64,000 nt of DNA, from positions 253,380,491 through 253,444,490 of the forward strand of contig NC_133538.1 in NCBI RefSeq assembly GCF_048544455.1, read 5' to 3'. Source of the DNA: Silene latifolia (lineage: Eukaryota > Streptophyta > Magnoliopsida > Caryophyllales > Caryophyllaceae). Positions 45,465-58,923 of this stretch are shown piece after piece (positions within the stretch are counted from its first letter, which is position 1; the number at the start of each line of letters is the position of its first letter). The position numbers and the translations under genes were made by a program. Under the pieces are notes generated by a model. It was not told the DNA's origin, did no database searches, and saw only the letters and a list, made by a program, of their open reading frames with translations.

Positions 45465-46931
45465 TGATACGTGCAATTTTTATAGTCTTTTTAGCTTATT
45501 TTAGCACGTATTTATATGCACTTTCATACTGTTTATATTGTATTTTTCCTCCGAATTGGCTACTTCGGTTCGTTTTGTCCGTTTTGTAGAAATGAACGCG
45601 AAAGTAGTGAAATCGTACCATTTTTCATCCTTTTTACATGCATTTTGAGGAGACGGGATTTTCAGAAGTGAGTTCCTGCATTGTGAAGCGTGAAGGCACG
45701 GTTTACGAGGCAGTCGGGTACGAGATTGGGTTGATTTGAAGGAAGAATACTCGATCGAGTGGTTTTATTACTCGATCGAGTGGTTTCTGTGGCCCTGGTT
45801 GATCGATCGAGTGGATTTCTACTCGATCAAGAAGTGCTGGAAAGCGGAGTTACTCGATCGAATAACATTTATGTTCGATCGAGTAACTTATCTGAAGTTT
45901 TACTCGATCAAGTGGTTTCAAACTACTCGATCGAGTGGTTTAGGCTTTCGTGGGCTTTAATTAGCCCGTGAACTTGTTTTAGCTTTTGAACTTAGTTTAT
46001 TTTCTATTAAAACGCAACTTTACTAGGTCATTAGCATCTACTTCATTATCTATCATTTTTCCAAGACTGCATTGCTTTCATCCATCACTATAACTTTGCT
46101 TTCGGGGTTATTTAGCTCGGATTTTGTCGTTCTTTACGCCGAATTCTTGCGATTGTAATCTCTTTCTCCTTTCTTAATAATAATCTCTCTTCCATTTACT
46201 TTAATTGTTCGTTTTACTTCATTTATTTCTTTGCCCTAATTACTTTTTTGCAATTTAATTATCGTTTCATTATGTTTATTGTTAGTTCATTCATCTTTAT
46301 TAGTTTTGGTAATATTAATAGCGATATGAGTAGCTAAATCTATTTCATGTTGGGATTAGGGGAACTACGGTAGGAATGTGACGATGTAGTGAATAAGTTA
46401 GATGAATTAATTGTGAGATTATGTCACCATAGCAATATAACTGTATTTATCGGCTTAGTTGAGTGCACGCTTCTGAGTCACCTTTTTAATCTGGTAAAAT
46501 TTAATCCTGGATCGGAAGAATGGACTAAATATACCTGCTATGAACAGTAGAATACCCTGACGAGGATGGAAGTTAAGTTAGTGGTAATTTAGGATAGAAA
46601 GTGGACCGGAAGGACCTTTCCATATCCGTCTCGCAGTAATTTATCTAAGTTGTTTACAGTTGAGTGACTGGACTACCGTAGTGAACCGAAATCCTAACAT
46701 GTCCCCTCTCTATTGACAGTTTATCATCTTTTTCTGCCTTTATTGCTCTTTTCTCTGCTTCTCTTCCTTTAACCTTTTAGTTTAGAAACCCAATTTAAAC
46801 ACCCCCCATTTTGTGACCAAATAGACGGACTCTTACATATATCTTGCCTCCCTGAGGAGATCGACCTGAATTCTCTAGCTATATAGTTAGTTTAGTTAGT
46901 TATTTTTGATAGGTATACGACAGCCCTGTCA
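45465..46931 (+). repeat. E5 5' LTR
   Basis: It pairs with 54910-56377 with few visible differences. Eight CTCGATCGAG-type motifs (six with an intact TCGATCGA core) lie at 45750-45935. No strong TATA box is seen; TATTAAAACG near 46006 is a weak candidate. Confidence 0.93.
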
Positions 46932-46936
46932 AATTT

Positions 46937-46953
46937 TGGCGCTGTTGCCGGGG
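46937..46953 (+). other. Primer-binding site, tRNA-Asp (E5)
   Basis: TGGCGCTGTTGCCGGGG differs by one base from the tRNA-Asp complement and lies 5 bases after the LTR. Confidence 0.88.
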
Positions 46954-47054
46954 AGGCAATTGCCCTATTTGTCTTTGTTTCGTTTATTTTATCCGTCTCA
47001 GGGAATTTTTTATTCCTTAAGGCAGTTCTTATTTATTTTCTTTCAGTGTTGTGT

Positions 47055-49118
47055 ATGCCCAGGTCAGACATGTTTGAGTTAGTTGCAGCTGATTCTGAGC
47101 TAGAGAGACTATTTAGGCATAGACTTCGTCTGCAAAGAGAATCACGAAAGAAAGACTTGAGTACTTTCGAACCAGAGCTTCAGCATTTTTTATTTGTAGA
47201 AAATCCATCTTTTGTAGAAGACACTTTCAGTTCTGTAAACCAACCAGTAAAGATGCCGAACATTGCTAGTCACTCGGAGCCTAAAGCAGCATCAATTCCA
47301 AAGGGTTTCAATCTCCATACTGAGGATGGGAATACATTTGACATCCGTCCTTCCTATATCAATCTGGTGGAGAGAAATCTCTATAGAGGTATGGCAGGTG
47401 AAGACCCGAGGAAGCACATGGAGGTCTTCACGGACAACTGTTCTACTATCCCCGCCACAAAGGGGGTAACTCAAGACAAGATTAAGGACGTGTTGTTTCC
47501 TTTTTCTTTGACTGACTCAGCCAGGGAGTGGCTGACTGATTTGGACCGCGCGGCCGCAGGGGTTACTAATTGAGAGACCCTTGCTCTTGCTTTTTACAAG
47601 AGATATTTCCCTCCACAGCGCACCAATCAGCTAAGGGCAAAGATCACAAGTTTCAAGCAAGCACCTGATGAAACATTAAATGAAGCGTGGTCCCGTTTCA
47701 AGAAGTTGGTGAGGTCTATTCCTCACCATGGTTTTGATCCGTTGTTTATTAGTAACCAGTTCTACAATAGGCTGTATGATGATCACAGAGCCATACTTGA
47801 TACGTCATCTAACGGAACATTCCAAGAGGGCACTGACGATGATAAGGGATGGGCCCTTATTGAAGAGATGGCGAACCACTGTGCTGAGTTGGAAACCCGA
47901 GGGATGGTATTAGAACAGTTCATGCAGTCGATAAGCAAGTTGTGGCTCAGCTGGAAGCCATGAATGCTAGGTTTGATAAGTTGGAGCTGCATTCTGCTGG
48001 GGAGCCTCAGACGGTTCATCTGCTTACTAGAGGGTAGACTGTTATATGTGAGAGATGTGGGAGCAATGACGGTCACACTGCTGTTGGCTGTCTTACGGAG
48101 AAGGAACAGGTCCTTGCTTTTCAACAATACAGGCAAGGAGGGGGTTCCTATTATAACAACCAAGGGGAAGTCCATCCCAATTTAAGGTGGACAAGTCAAA
48201 ATGTGTTCAATCCTACCCCTCTTCCGCATCAGCAGCAGTCATATGTCCCTCCACATAAGACTCAACAAGGCTTTCAGAAGCCTCCTTCCTTTCCTACACC
48301 TAATCAAGGTGCCTCATCTTCTGGTGGGGTAAGTGAGATATGTGAGTTGATGACAATGGTGCAGTCTTTGACAAAGCAGTGGCAGCTGAGTGATCAACAA
48401 AAAGATGCATCAATCAAGGCACTTGAAACTCAAGTTGCCTAGTTAGCCGGGAACCAGTCTACAAGGAAACAGGTCATTTACCGTCACAAGCTGACAAAAA
48501 TCCACATGAGACGGTAAATTTAATTAATTTGATAAGCGGTCGTTCATATAAGGGAGCAGTAGTATTGAAATCAGACCCGAGGAAGGAAAATATAACTAAT
48601 GAACAGTGTTCTGGCAAAGAAAAGGAGCTGACGGCAAGAAAGTACTCGATCGACTAGTTTTTGGGGATCAATCGAGTAAAAATGCTGAAGAAAGTGCTCG
48701 ATCGAGTGAACAGGAAAAAGAAACTGCTCGATCGAGTGAAATTTCTGCTCGATCGAGTGACTTTGTTGAAGAAACTACTCGATCGAGTGGTATTTTTGGT
48801 CGATCGAGTAGTGTCGGTAAAGGACAGCTTGTTCGAGAGCCTGCTAGTGCTCGATGGAGTGAGAAATCGCCTGAAAGACCTCGTTCGAGAGGAAAGAAGC
48901 GTCTGAAGGATTTGGAGCTTGATCTGACTGACACGTTGGAAGAGAGGAACAAGGGACTCGAGATACCCATCACGGTGCCCTTCCCAAGGCGTTTGCAAAG
49001 TACTAAAGCTAATCAACAATTCGGCAAATTTGCTGAACTCCTGAGAAGCTTGCAGGTCACTTTGCCATTCGCCGAACTGCTGACACAGGTACCCTCTTAC
49101 CTTAAATTTATGAAATAA
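47055..49118 (+). pseudogene. Gag polyprotein (E5)
   Basis: The start is ATG 47055 (MPRSDMFELV), matching the start in A and E6. Capsid motifs: YINLVERNLYRG, RKHMEVFTD, GVTQDK, ALAFYKRYFPP, ITSFKQAPDETLNEAW. A TGA at 47571 replaces the Trp of a conserved NWE segment, and a frameshift lies near 47880. The zinc knuckle CERCGSNDGHTAVGC is intact. A Gln-rich part (48203-48442) ends in a TAG where E6 has CAG. The C-terminal linker (48606-48900) encodes repeated ARSSE/TRSSG units from the CTCGATCGAG motifs. A TAA at 49116 separates it from the protease, in the same frame. Confidence 0.88.
48645..48860. repeat. CTCGATCGAG cluster at the E5 gag-protease junction
   Basis: About ten motifs, spaced mostly 15-30 bases apart, lie within the gag reading frame. 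The 10-base palindrome gives Leu-Asp-Arg, Ser-Ile-Glu or Arg-Ser-Ser in the three frames and is stop-free in all six. Confidence 0.82.
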
Positions 49119-50027
49119 ATTTTATCGCGTAAGAGGCACATTAATGTTCATGAGACGGTAGCTTTGACCGAGGTAGAGACGACCCTAGTTCAGAATAGGT
49201 TACCTCCCAAACAGTCAGACCCGGGTAGTTTTTCGATTCCGTGTCATATTGGTACCCATTTGATTGATAACGTGTTATGCGATCTTGGCGCTTGCGTGAG
49301 TGTCTTACCGTTGTCTCTGGCTAAGAGACTTGGTTTGACAAAGTTTAATTGCACAAACATGACTGTTCAGATGGCCGACCGTATAACATCACGGCCACTA
49401 GGTGTAATAGAAGACTTCCGTGTTAAGATCGGGAGGTTCTTTATTCCTGTTGACTTTGTCCAACTTGACATCCCCGAAGATGCCCATACCCCTATCATTT
49501 TAGGGAGACCATTTTTATTTACAGCCCGTGCAGTAATAGACGTCGGGGGCAAGACATTGACTTTTCAGGTTGGGGACGAGGAATTGATATTCCATCAGTC
49601 TAAGTTCCGGAGGGCTCCCATGCAAGCTCAGCCTTGCAATGCCCTCTCTTCTATTGACCCTATTATTGACACTCCAAATGAAAATTTGGAGCATTGTGCT
49701 GCTATTGTGACCCCTCCGCCTCAGGTTGAGAGCAAAAAGGAGGAAAGTTCGTCTGTCTTCCTTGCTGCAGGTACAGATGAAAATAATGCAAGAGCTGTCA
49801 AGGGGTGTTGTGCAATTAATGTTAGTCAAAGTGGGAGTGACGATGTCAAAGCCGGTGAGAAAGGAGCAAGGATGAGAAAAGTTCGCGCATATGTGGATGT
49901 CAACTATTCTCCTCCTAACGATTCAAGTTCAAGCTCGTGGAAATTAAAGAGGACAATCAATGTTGCTGAGATGACGTCCTCGAGTCAGGAGCCCTCCAAG
50001 GGGCTACTGAATTGCCTTGGGAAGTGA
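49119..50027 (+). pseudogene. Retropepsin-type protease with C-terminal tail (E5)
   Basis: An uninterrupted frame from 49164 to 50027. QSDPGSFSIPCHIG leads to the active site LCDLGACVSVLPLS, then NMTVQMADRITSRPLGVIEDF and PIILGRPFLFTARAVIDV. A tail of about 140 residues follows, with a TPPPQ segment, Ser/Lys/Glu-rich parts and a basic RMRKVRAYVDV piece. In complete elements RT would follow; here the frame ends with TGA at 50025-50027 and a small hairpin CGGGG-AAATG-CCCCG at 50029-50043. Confidence 0.85.
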
Positions 50028-50043
50028 GCGGGGAAATGCCCCG

Positions 50044-51249
50044 TGTACCAACTTGTAAAAACAATTTTTAAATTTTCCGTTGAACTTTATTTATTGCTTT
50101 TAATTAGGACAATTAGAATTTAGACAATTTTTAGCGTAGATTAGAGACTATAGACTGTTAATTTGCGTATTTGGTATTTTGGGATACTTTTGCGAGTGTT
50201 TCTATGCAGATTTGGGGAATTTTACGCAAATTCAAAGGAAGAATGACGAATTCAAGAGCTCACACGAGGAAAAGAGCTTGATCGAGTACTTTTTGTACTT
50301 GATCGAGTGAAATGTGTTCGATCGAGTGATTCCATATTACTCGATCGAGTAAAGCTGAAAAGGGGAGTTCTCGATTGAGTAAATTTTTACTCGATCGAGT
50401 AGATGGATCCATAAAGTCCTCGATCGAACAGTTCTATACCACTCGATCGAGTGAAATGGGAAAAGAAACGCAGGGAGTCTTCTTTAACTCCTTTCTTTTT
50501 CATTGTTATTTCATTTAACCCCCAATTTTCTCGACACCCTTCCCTTTTGCGATCAAAAACCCCAAAATCCCCCATATTTCTTGCCTATTTGCCAAATCCG
50601 TCACCTAAATTGTGCTTATTATTGATTAATCATCATTTGCCCTCTGTTTTTCTTTTGATTTACGCTCATTTACACGGTCTATTAAGGGAATTAGGGTTCC
50701 GCGGTTTTCCATCGAAAATCGCCTTTTCTGCTTGATCTTTGTCGATTAATTGCAATTTGTAGGATCTCTAGCATCAAGTAAGTAATTCCTACACCTCACT
50801 GCATTTTAATTTCATTAATTATGCCTTTAATGAAGTGTATTAGGAATTAGGGTTTCGATTTCAGTTTGGGTCGAAATTTTCGACTAAAATTTCGATTCCA
50901 TATTTAATTTACACTACTTGATGCTTAATTCCCATGCCTCGTTGATTTTTGCTTCTTAAATTTGAATTTTTGCGCGAAATTCACGATTAAGGGTGATTTT
51001 TAGTCGAAATTCTCGACTGTCAACTGGGTTTTCATGCTGCCATATGCCTAATTTACTTCAGTTGTTGCTTAATTGCTGCCATTGATGCCTGCTACCCCGC
51101 CCCTATCGCTTTTTATCCGATGTCATTCGAGGTTTTGAGGAAAGTTGGGAATTTTTGCGCTGTAGTCGAGACTTTCGACTGATTAGGGGAATTGTCATGC
51201 TGTTTTCATGTCTTTTTCTTATCAAATTCCCATGCCCTTTTTATTCAGG
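50044..51249 (+). other. E5 leader before the env-position ORF
   Basis: It holds the CTCGATCGAG cluster at 50278-50453 (about eight motifs), then pyrimidine-rich sequence. TTTTTATTCAG ends at 51248, just before the ATG at 51250, and looks like a splice acceptor. No polymerase remnant is visible. Confidence 0.6.
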
Positions 51250-53139
51250 ATGGATTCTAGCTCTCTACCCTCCACTAGCTCGACTTCTAGTCCATCCTTA
51301 CCTGAGACGGTGGTCCCTACTGTCACCACCGCCTCCACTTCTGTTAGTACTGCATCCCCTGTGTTCTTAGTCTCTGCTGCTGGTACAGTTTTTACACCTG
51401 CTAGCACTGCTGCTAGCCCAGTTTCGGCTGCCACTTCAGTCACAACCACCACTACTGCTAGCACTACTGCTAGTCTTTCTTGCTCAGTGGTGGTCACAGC
51501 ATCCACAGCCTCTACTTCAGCCACGATGAGCACACCAGTGGCGGACTCACCAGCAGTTGCAACTGCTTTTCGGGCGGCTCTAGTTCCTCGCACCGTCACT
51601 GGACGGGCTTCTACCTCTGGTTCTAGAGGCCGCGGCCGAGGTCGTGGACGTGCTCGTGCTACGGTAGCTCCTAGTACTTCTACTTCTGTTGCTCCTTCTG
51701 GCACGGTCACTGTCCGAGGGGACGACTCCCTCGACTCCCACCCTGAGTTCCCGCAGGTAATTTTCGTTAACAGTGTACATCGTAAGAGGTTTTATAACCT
51801 AGTTGCCTATGAGTTTTTCCCTACCCGGTTCTTAGACCGACCGGCACTTGAGAGACTCGGCTTCTACGAGTCAGTTTGTGAGCTTTTACGGGGCACGGGG
51901 ATGGCCGGACTCATCCCTATGAGTGGCCACACCTTTCTGGAGCTGAGTCTTGAGTTCCTCAGCTCCTTCACCTTCTCCTCCGGGGCACACGACGCTGCCC
52001 CCTCGTCTTTCCGTGTCATTCCGGTTGTTCAACCGGACTTTTTCGATGACTTTGGAGGAGTTTGGTACCAGACTTGACCTTTCCTTTACGGGCGACACTA
52101 CTGCCCGAGGAAGGTCATTCGTCAGCTTTGGCGGACCTTGGCCCAGACCACCTTTCCCGAGCGAAAGCTCGCACAGGTCCACCTTCCCCCTGCCCGTTAC
52201 TTTCTTAGACTGATGGAGAGCACCATTTTTTGCCGTAGGGAGCCAAACAACATCAACAACAACGAGCTCTCCATCTTAGGCGGTTACCTGAACATTGACT
52301 GCGAGGGTCCTTTTACCCTCTACATTGCCTATCTGACCGTCCAGTACTTCCAGGCCCAGGGGGAGAAGGTCACGGGATCTATTGTCTGCGGTGGCATAGC
52401 CACCATTCTTGCCCGTTCCTTTTTCCCTGTCTGGCCTCGTGACTTACCGTACCTCCCGGGAGAGAGGTATCTGAGCCTTGATGCCATGCATTCTCAGCAT
52501 TGCCTGACCACAGACTACCGGACATGGAAGATAGACGGTTCCTTGTCCGTGGACTTACCTTGTACCACTCTCCCCCGTCTAGCCCCTTTTCCTACTGTCC
52601 CACGAGACACCCGACTTCCACCACTACCTGACTACCACCTCCAGGTCCGCCCACCTACCACTTTACCCGCCGCTAAGAAGCGGCATAGACTTGAGACCGG
52701 AGAGGGGTCCACTCCTTCTGGGAGCGGCCAGCCTTCCACGGCCACTCCTTCACCTACCTCTATCCCTACCTCCACTCATACTTCCGCACCCGCCGACCAG
52801 ACACAGACACAGGCGGTCCTACCGGCTAATTTTGTACCTCCACCACCCTTTGAGGCGTCCTCGGTCATGGACCAAGGGTGCCATGACGGTTTGTAAGTTG
52901 AGATTCCAGAGAGACAGGCTCGTATGGAGCGATTCTTAGCTTTGACTTTGTTCCCTCTATACGAGTACCACTTGAGTCGAGACCGTCCGATCCCAGAGGG
53001 TTGGCCACACCCTTTCTTTTACCGGTACCCAGCTAAGGGGTACCCGGAGTCTGCTGAGGAGGAGGAGGACGACGAGGACCCGACGGCGGCGCGGAGAGAG
53101 CTCGAGCTGAGCAGAGGAGGAGGAGAGAGCAGGAGGTAG
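51250..53139 (+). pseudogene. Athila ORF1-type (env-position) protein (E5)
   Basis: The ATG at 51250 opens a Ser/Thr/Ala-rich N-terminus of about 120 residues, followed by an RGRGRGRGRAR basic patch and then the family domain: FLDRPALERLGFYESVCELL, GHTFLELSLEFLSSF. A frameshift near 52010 moves FRLFNRTFSMTLEEFGTRLDL to another frame, and a second near 52140 leads to ELSILGGYLNIDCEGPF and VCGGIATILARSFFP. The C-terminus is Pro/Thr-rich, then acidic (about 53040-53090). No convincing signal peptide or transmembrane anchor is seen, so a true envelope function is not supported. Confidence 0.82.
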
Positions 53140-54870
53140 ACCCGGACTTTAGGATGACGGTGGAGGACGTGCGCGACAGCGACGAGGAGGCGGACGAGGG
53201 GTACCCGGACTTCCCCAGTTTTCTGGCTGGTTTGAGGAAGTTTGTGTTTTGTATGTACATCTCACTTTTATTTTTGTCTCCTATTTATTTTATTTTTTCT
53301 TTATTGGTTGTATATTCCCGTTCCCCTGTATATATCTGTTGGTGTGTGCTGGAGGACAACGAGGGCGTTGTCCGTTTTGGTTTGGGGAGGGTATTCCATC
53401 TTTTGAGTCTGCATTTGCATTTGTTTTGCATTCACGTTTATTTATTTCAGCTTGCATTGTTTATTTATTTCATTAAAAGAAATCAAAAAATTAGAAAATT
53501 TTGAAAATTCAAAAATTTTCACGTTTATTTTTGCATATAGGTCGAGTCGGAACGGTAGATTTCCGTGATGAAACTGCACTATAACTTGTCATTTTTACTT
53601 GAGCCTTGCACTTCTGTTGATAGTTATTAGCTTTGTCATACACATAGTCTACGAGTTTCTGTTCAAATATAGTTGACTGTTTAGACTTGACCTGATAAAT
53701 TGGCAACCTACTTTAAAATTTCTGAGGTTTAGAGTCCATAACTGGTGACATTCATGACCAGTTCATTAAGAATTGAGAGTAGTACTCCTTGCATAGCATG
53801 TTCATCATTTTTGCACTTCTATGACATTCGATTTCTTATCAAATGCACACATTCGGGTTTGTGGTCGGTTTCACATGCAGGGAGGTGCTTGCAAATTTTC
53901 CATTTTCCTTATATTTTTCACCCATTTAGCTCAACTTAAGCCAAAAACATGCCTTTTTGACCCATTAGCTACATCCGAAACTGAGCCTGCCTAGTCAAGC
54001 TAGTTTAGTATGTCTTTTTTGGTATGATTTTCCGTCTGCAGTTTGGCCCGTGTGTATATGATTGGAGTTGGTGGGAAAAAGGAGAAATGGAGAAAAAAAA
54101 GAATTGAAAAAGAAAAAAAAAGATGAGAAAAACGTGAAAAAGAAAAGAAGAGAAAGAAAAAAAAGGAAAAAGAAAATAAAAAATGGGAATCGTTGTACAG
54201 TGATAGAAAAGCCGGGAAGAATGAAAAAGTTTCAAAAATTTGAGCTGGTTGATTTTGAGTCCGTCTGTATTCTTTTCTATCTTGTGACGGTCTCACTCCT
54301 CTGTTTTATTCCATTTTTTTGAGGAGATTGTGTATGAGATTAGTGAGATGTGTGCCAAATGAAGGGCACTTGTACTTTATTTTTCAGTCAGTTGAGATTC
54401 GGATGGTTTTATATGGTCCTGTTAGGAACTAGCTTGACGCTTTTACCTCCATATTACCTTAACTTGTTTTGCCTTTTCTCACTTGAACCTCACTATTCCC
54501 ATATTATTTGTAAGCCCTCGGCTGTGACGGACATTGTTGGTTGGAGTGTGTGCATTAGTACTTGAATCGTCTTTCATTTTTGTTGCATGCATGCTATGTA
54601 GGTCGCAATTAGGTGACTGACTGTTTTTCCTTCCCTCTTTAACATATAACATTCACCCTTTGCTTCATGAGAGAAGAGTGACCACGTGAGAGTCCGATTT
54701 TGTTGGTCTTGCAAGGTCGATAGGATGGCTATATTTCTGAACAGCTTATAACTCGTTTGTGTATTGACAACTTAGCTATGACTGTTAATTTTCGTTGCAT
54801 TAAATTGGTTCAAGTAGACAAGTTAAGCTAGCTCTGAGTTTTCATTTCCGTTCCTTTAGTTGCATTTTAG
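53140..54870 (+). other. E5 long 3' non-coding region
   Basis: It starts with a short acidic, GACGAGGAGG-rich stretch, then holds the hairpin plus polypurine-like unit (53354-53393), an A/T tract (53476-53522), and a G/A-rich tract (54075-54185). The order matches A, E2 and E4. Confidence 0.65.
53354..53393 (+). promoter_or_regulatory. E5 internal hairpin plus polypurine-like unit
   Basis: GGACAACG-AGGG-CGTTGTCC at 53354-53373 is a perfect 8-bp stem. GTTTTGGTTTGGGGAGGG follows. Compared with E2/E4 (GCACAATG/CATTGTGC) the stem bases change on both sides and pairing is kept. Confidence 0.75.
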
Positions 54871-54909
54871 TTTACTCGAGGACGAGTAAATGTTCGGTTT
54901 GGGGAGATT
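54871..54909 (+). promoter_or_regulatory. E5 polypurine tract with adjoining hairpin
   Basis: TTTACTCG-AGGA-CGAGTAAA (54871-54890) is a perfect 8-bp stem with different bases from A, followed by TGTTCGGTTTGGGGAGATT and the LTR start TGATACG. Confidence 0.8.
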
Positions 54910-56377
54910 TGATACGTGCAATTTGTATAGTCTTTTTAGTCTATTTTAGCACGTATTTATATGCACTTTCATACTGTTTATATTGCATTTTGCCCCCGAA
55001 TTGGCTACTTTGGTTGGTTTTGTCCGTTTTGTAGAAATGAACGCGAAAGTAGTGGAATCGTACCATTTTTCGTCCTTTTTGCATGCATTTTGAGGAGACG
55101 GGATTTTCCGGAGTGAGTTCCTGCATTGGGAAGCGTGAAGGCACGGTTTACGAGGCAGTCGGGTACGAGATTGGGCTGATTTGAAGGAAGAATACTCGAT
55201 CGAGTGGTTTTATTACTCGATCGAGTGGTTTCTGTGGCCCTGGTTGATCGATCGAGTGGATTTCTACTCGATCAAGAAGTGCTGGAAAGTGGAGTTACTC
55301 GATCGAGTAACATTTATGTTCGATTGAGTAACTTATCTAGAGTTTTACTCGATCGAGTGGTTTCAAACTACTCGATCGAGTGGTTTAGGCTTTCGTGGGC
55401 TTTAATTAGCCCGTGAACTTGTTTTAGCTTTTGAGCTTAGTTTATTTTATATTTAAACGTAACTTTACTAGGTCATTAGCATCTAATTCATTATCTATCA
55501 TTTTTCCAAGACTACGTTGCTTTCATCCTTCACTGTAACTTTGCTTTCGGGGTTATTTAGCTCGGATTTTGTCGTTCTTTACGCCGTATTCTTGCGATTA
55601 TATTCTCTTTCTCCTTTATTAATAATAATCTCTCTTCCATTTACTTTAATTGTTCGTTTTACTTCATTTATTTCTTTGCCCTAATTACTTTTATGCAATT
55701 TAATTATCGTTTCATTATGTTTATTGTTAGTTCATTCATCTTTATTAGTTTTGGTAATATTAATAGCAATATGAGTAGCTAAATCTATTTCATGTTAGAA
55801 TTAGGGGATCTACGGTAGGAATGTGACGATGTAGTGAATAAGTTAGATGAATTAATTGTGAGATTCTGTCACCATAGCAATATAACTGTATTTATCGGCT
55901 TAGTTGAGTGCACGCTTCTGAGTCACCTTTTTAATCTGGTTAAATTTAATCCTGGATCGGACGATTGGACTAAATAGACCTGCTATGAACAGTAGACTAC
56001 CCTGACGAGGACGGAAGCTAAGTTAGTGGTAATTTAGGATAGAAAGTGGACCAGAAGGACCTTTTCATATCCGTCTCGCAGTAATTAATCTAAGTTATTT
56101 CCAGTTGAGTGACTGGACTACCGTAGTGAACCGAAATCCTGACATGTCCTCTCTCTATTGATAGTTTATCATCTTTTTATGCCTTTATTGCTCTTTTCTC
56201 TGCTTCTCTTCCTTTAAACCTTTTAGTTTAGAAACCCAATTTAAACACCCCCCATTTTGTGACCAAATAGACGGACTCTTACAGATATCTTGCCTCCCTG
56301 AGGAGATCGACCTGACTTCCCTAGCTATATAGTTAGTTTAGTTAGTTATTTTTGATAGGTATACGACAGCCCTGTCA
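54910..56377 (+). repeat. E5 3' LTR
   Basis: The 1468-bp partner of the 5' LTR. The CTCGATCGAG cluster lies at 55195-55380. Confidence 0.93.
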
Positions 56378-58072
<1,695 letters not shown>

Positions 58073-58923
58073 CCCCACCTTTTAAAAAGTTTCGTCCTCG
58101 AAACTTGAAGGTAGAAAAAAAAACGTAATAAAGATAAAGTCGGACTCTTCGAAATCGACTACCAAAACATTTACAGAAATCCAAATTCGAAATTCTTCCA
58201 AAAACATTTATGGAGAGTTTCAAAAGTATAAGTCTCCTTCATGGAAAGAAATTGCTCTTGTTGTGCCCACAAGAGCGCTAACTTTCCAAGTCAAAGACAA
58301 GCTCAAACATAAAATCATTCGCCGATAAGCGTAGAACAAGTTATTAGACGTCTTTAATAAAGAGTCCTAACATCCCATCAACGCTAAAACCGGATGAAAA
58401 TGATAATCCATTTACATTTTTTTTGCAAAAGCCAAATGAAAAATAAAAGATTCATTTTTAAACTCTAAAAGGAGTTAAGTTCTACAAAAGATAACATTAA
58501 ACTTTGACAAAGAATCATAAATAAATCAAAGCTTGTTAGAAATCGAGCAAAATTAAAAGTAACTCGGGTATAGCAATCAAAAATCGAACTTTCATTTTCA
58601 AACCTTTAAAATGCGCAAAGTTTTGCAAGAGTAACGTACAATTTTATCAATGAACCCAAGAGGGTAATTTAAAGTGGTTAGAAAATGCTCAAAAAGGGAA
58701 ATCAACTTAGGCATCACAAATATGAATCACGATAATGCAATCCAAACTCAACAAATGAAAGGACTAAGTCGGACTCTTAGGAGTAAGAGTCGAAGTAAGG
58801 TCAACAAGGAGGTGAAGAATCATTGAGTTTATATAAGCCACAAGATCCAAAACCAAAGAAGAGGCACAACGAAAAGAGTGGAAGGGGCATGAGCGAAAGA
58901 GCTTATGGTCAAAGGGGTAAGCA

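Larger units (their letters stand above)
45465..56377 (+). mobile_element. E5: complete Athila-like element with gag, protease and env-position ORF, no polymerase
   Basis: The 10913-bp element has LTRs of 1467 and 1468 bp, ends TGATACG/CCTGTCA and target duplication GCCAA (45460-45464 and 56378-56382). Between the protease tail (ends 50027) and the env-position ATG (51250) there is only 1.2 kb of non-coding sequence, with no RT, RNase H or integrase motif. The layout equals that of E1, from a different family. Confidence 0.94.

Noticed and set aside
45750..45935. Regularly recurring short repeats that could suggest a CRISPR array
   Set aside because: The motif is only 8-10 bases, spacing is irregular, copies lie in LTRs and gag of plant retroelements, and there are no cas genes.
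51222..51710. Long antisense frame opposite the E5 env-position N-terminus
   Set aside because: It mirrors the low-complexity Ser/Thr/Ala and Arg/Gly-rich coding strand; its own composition is repetitive and no homologue pattern is visible.
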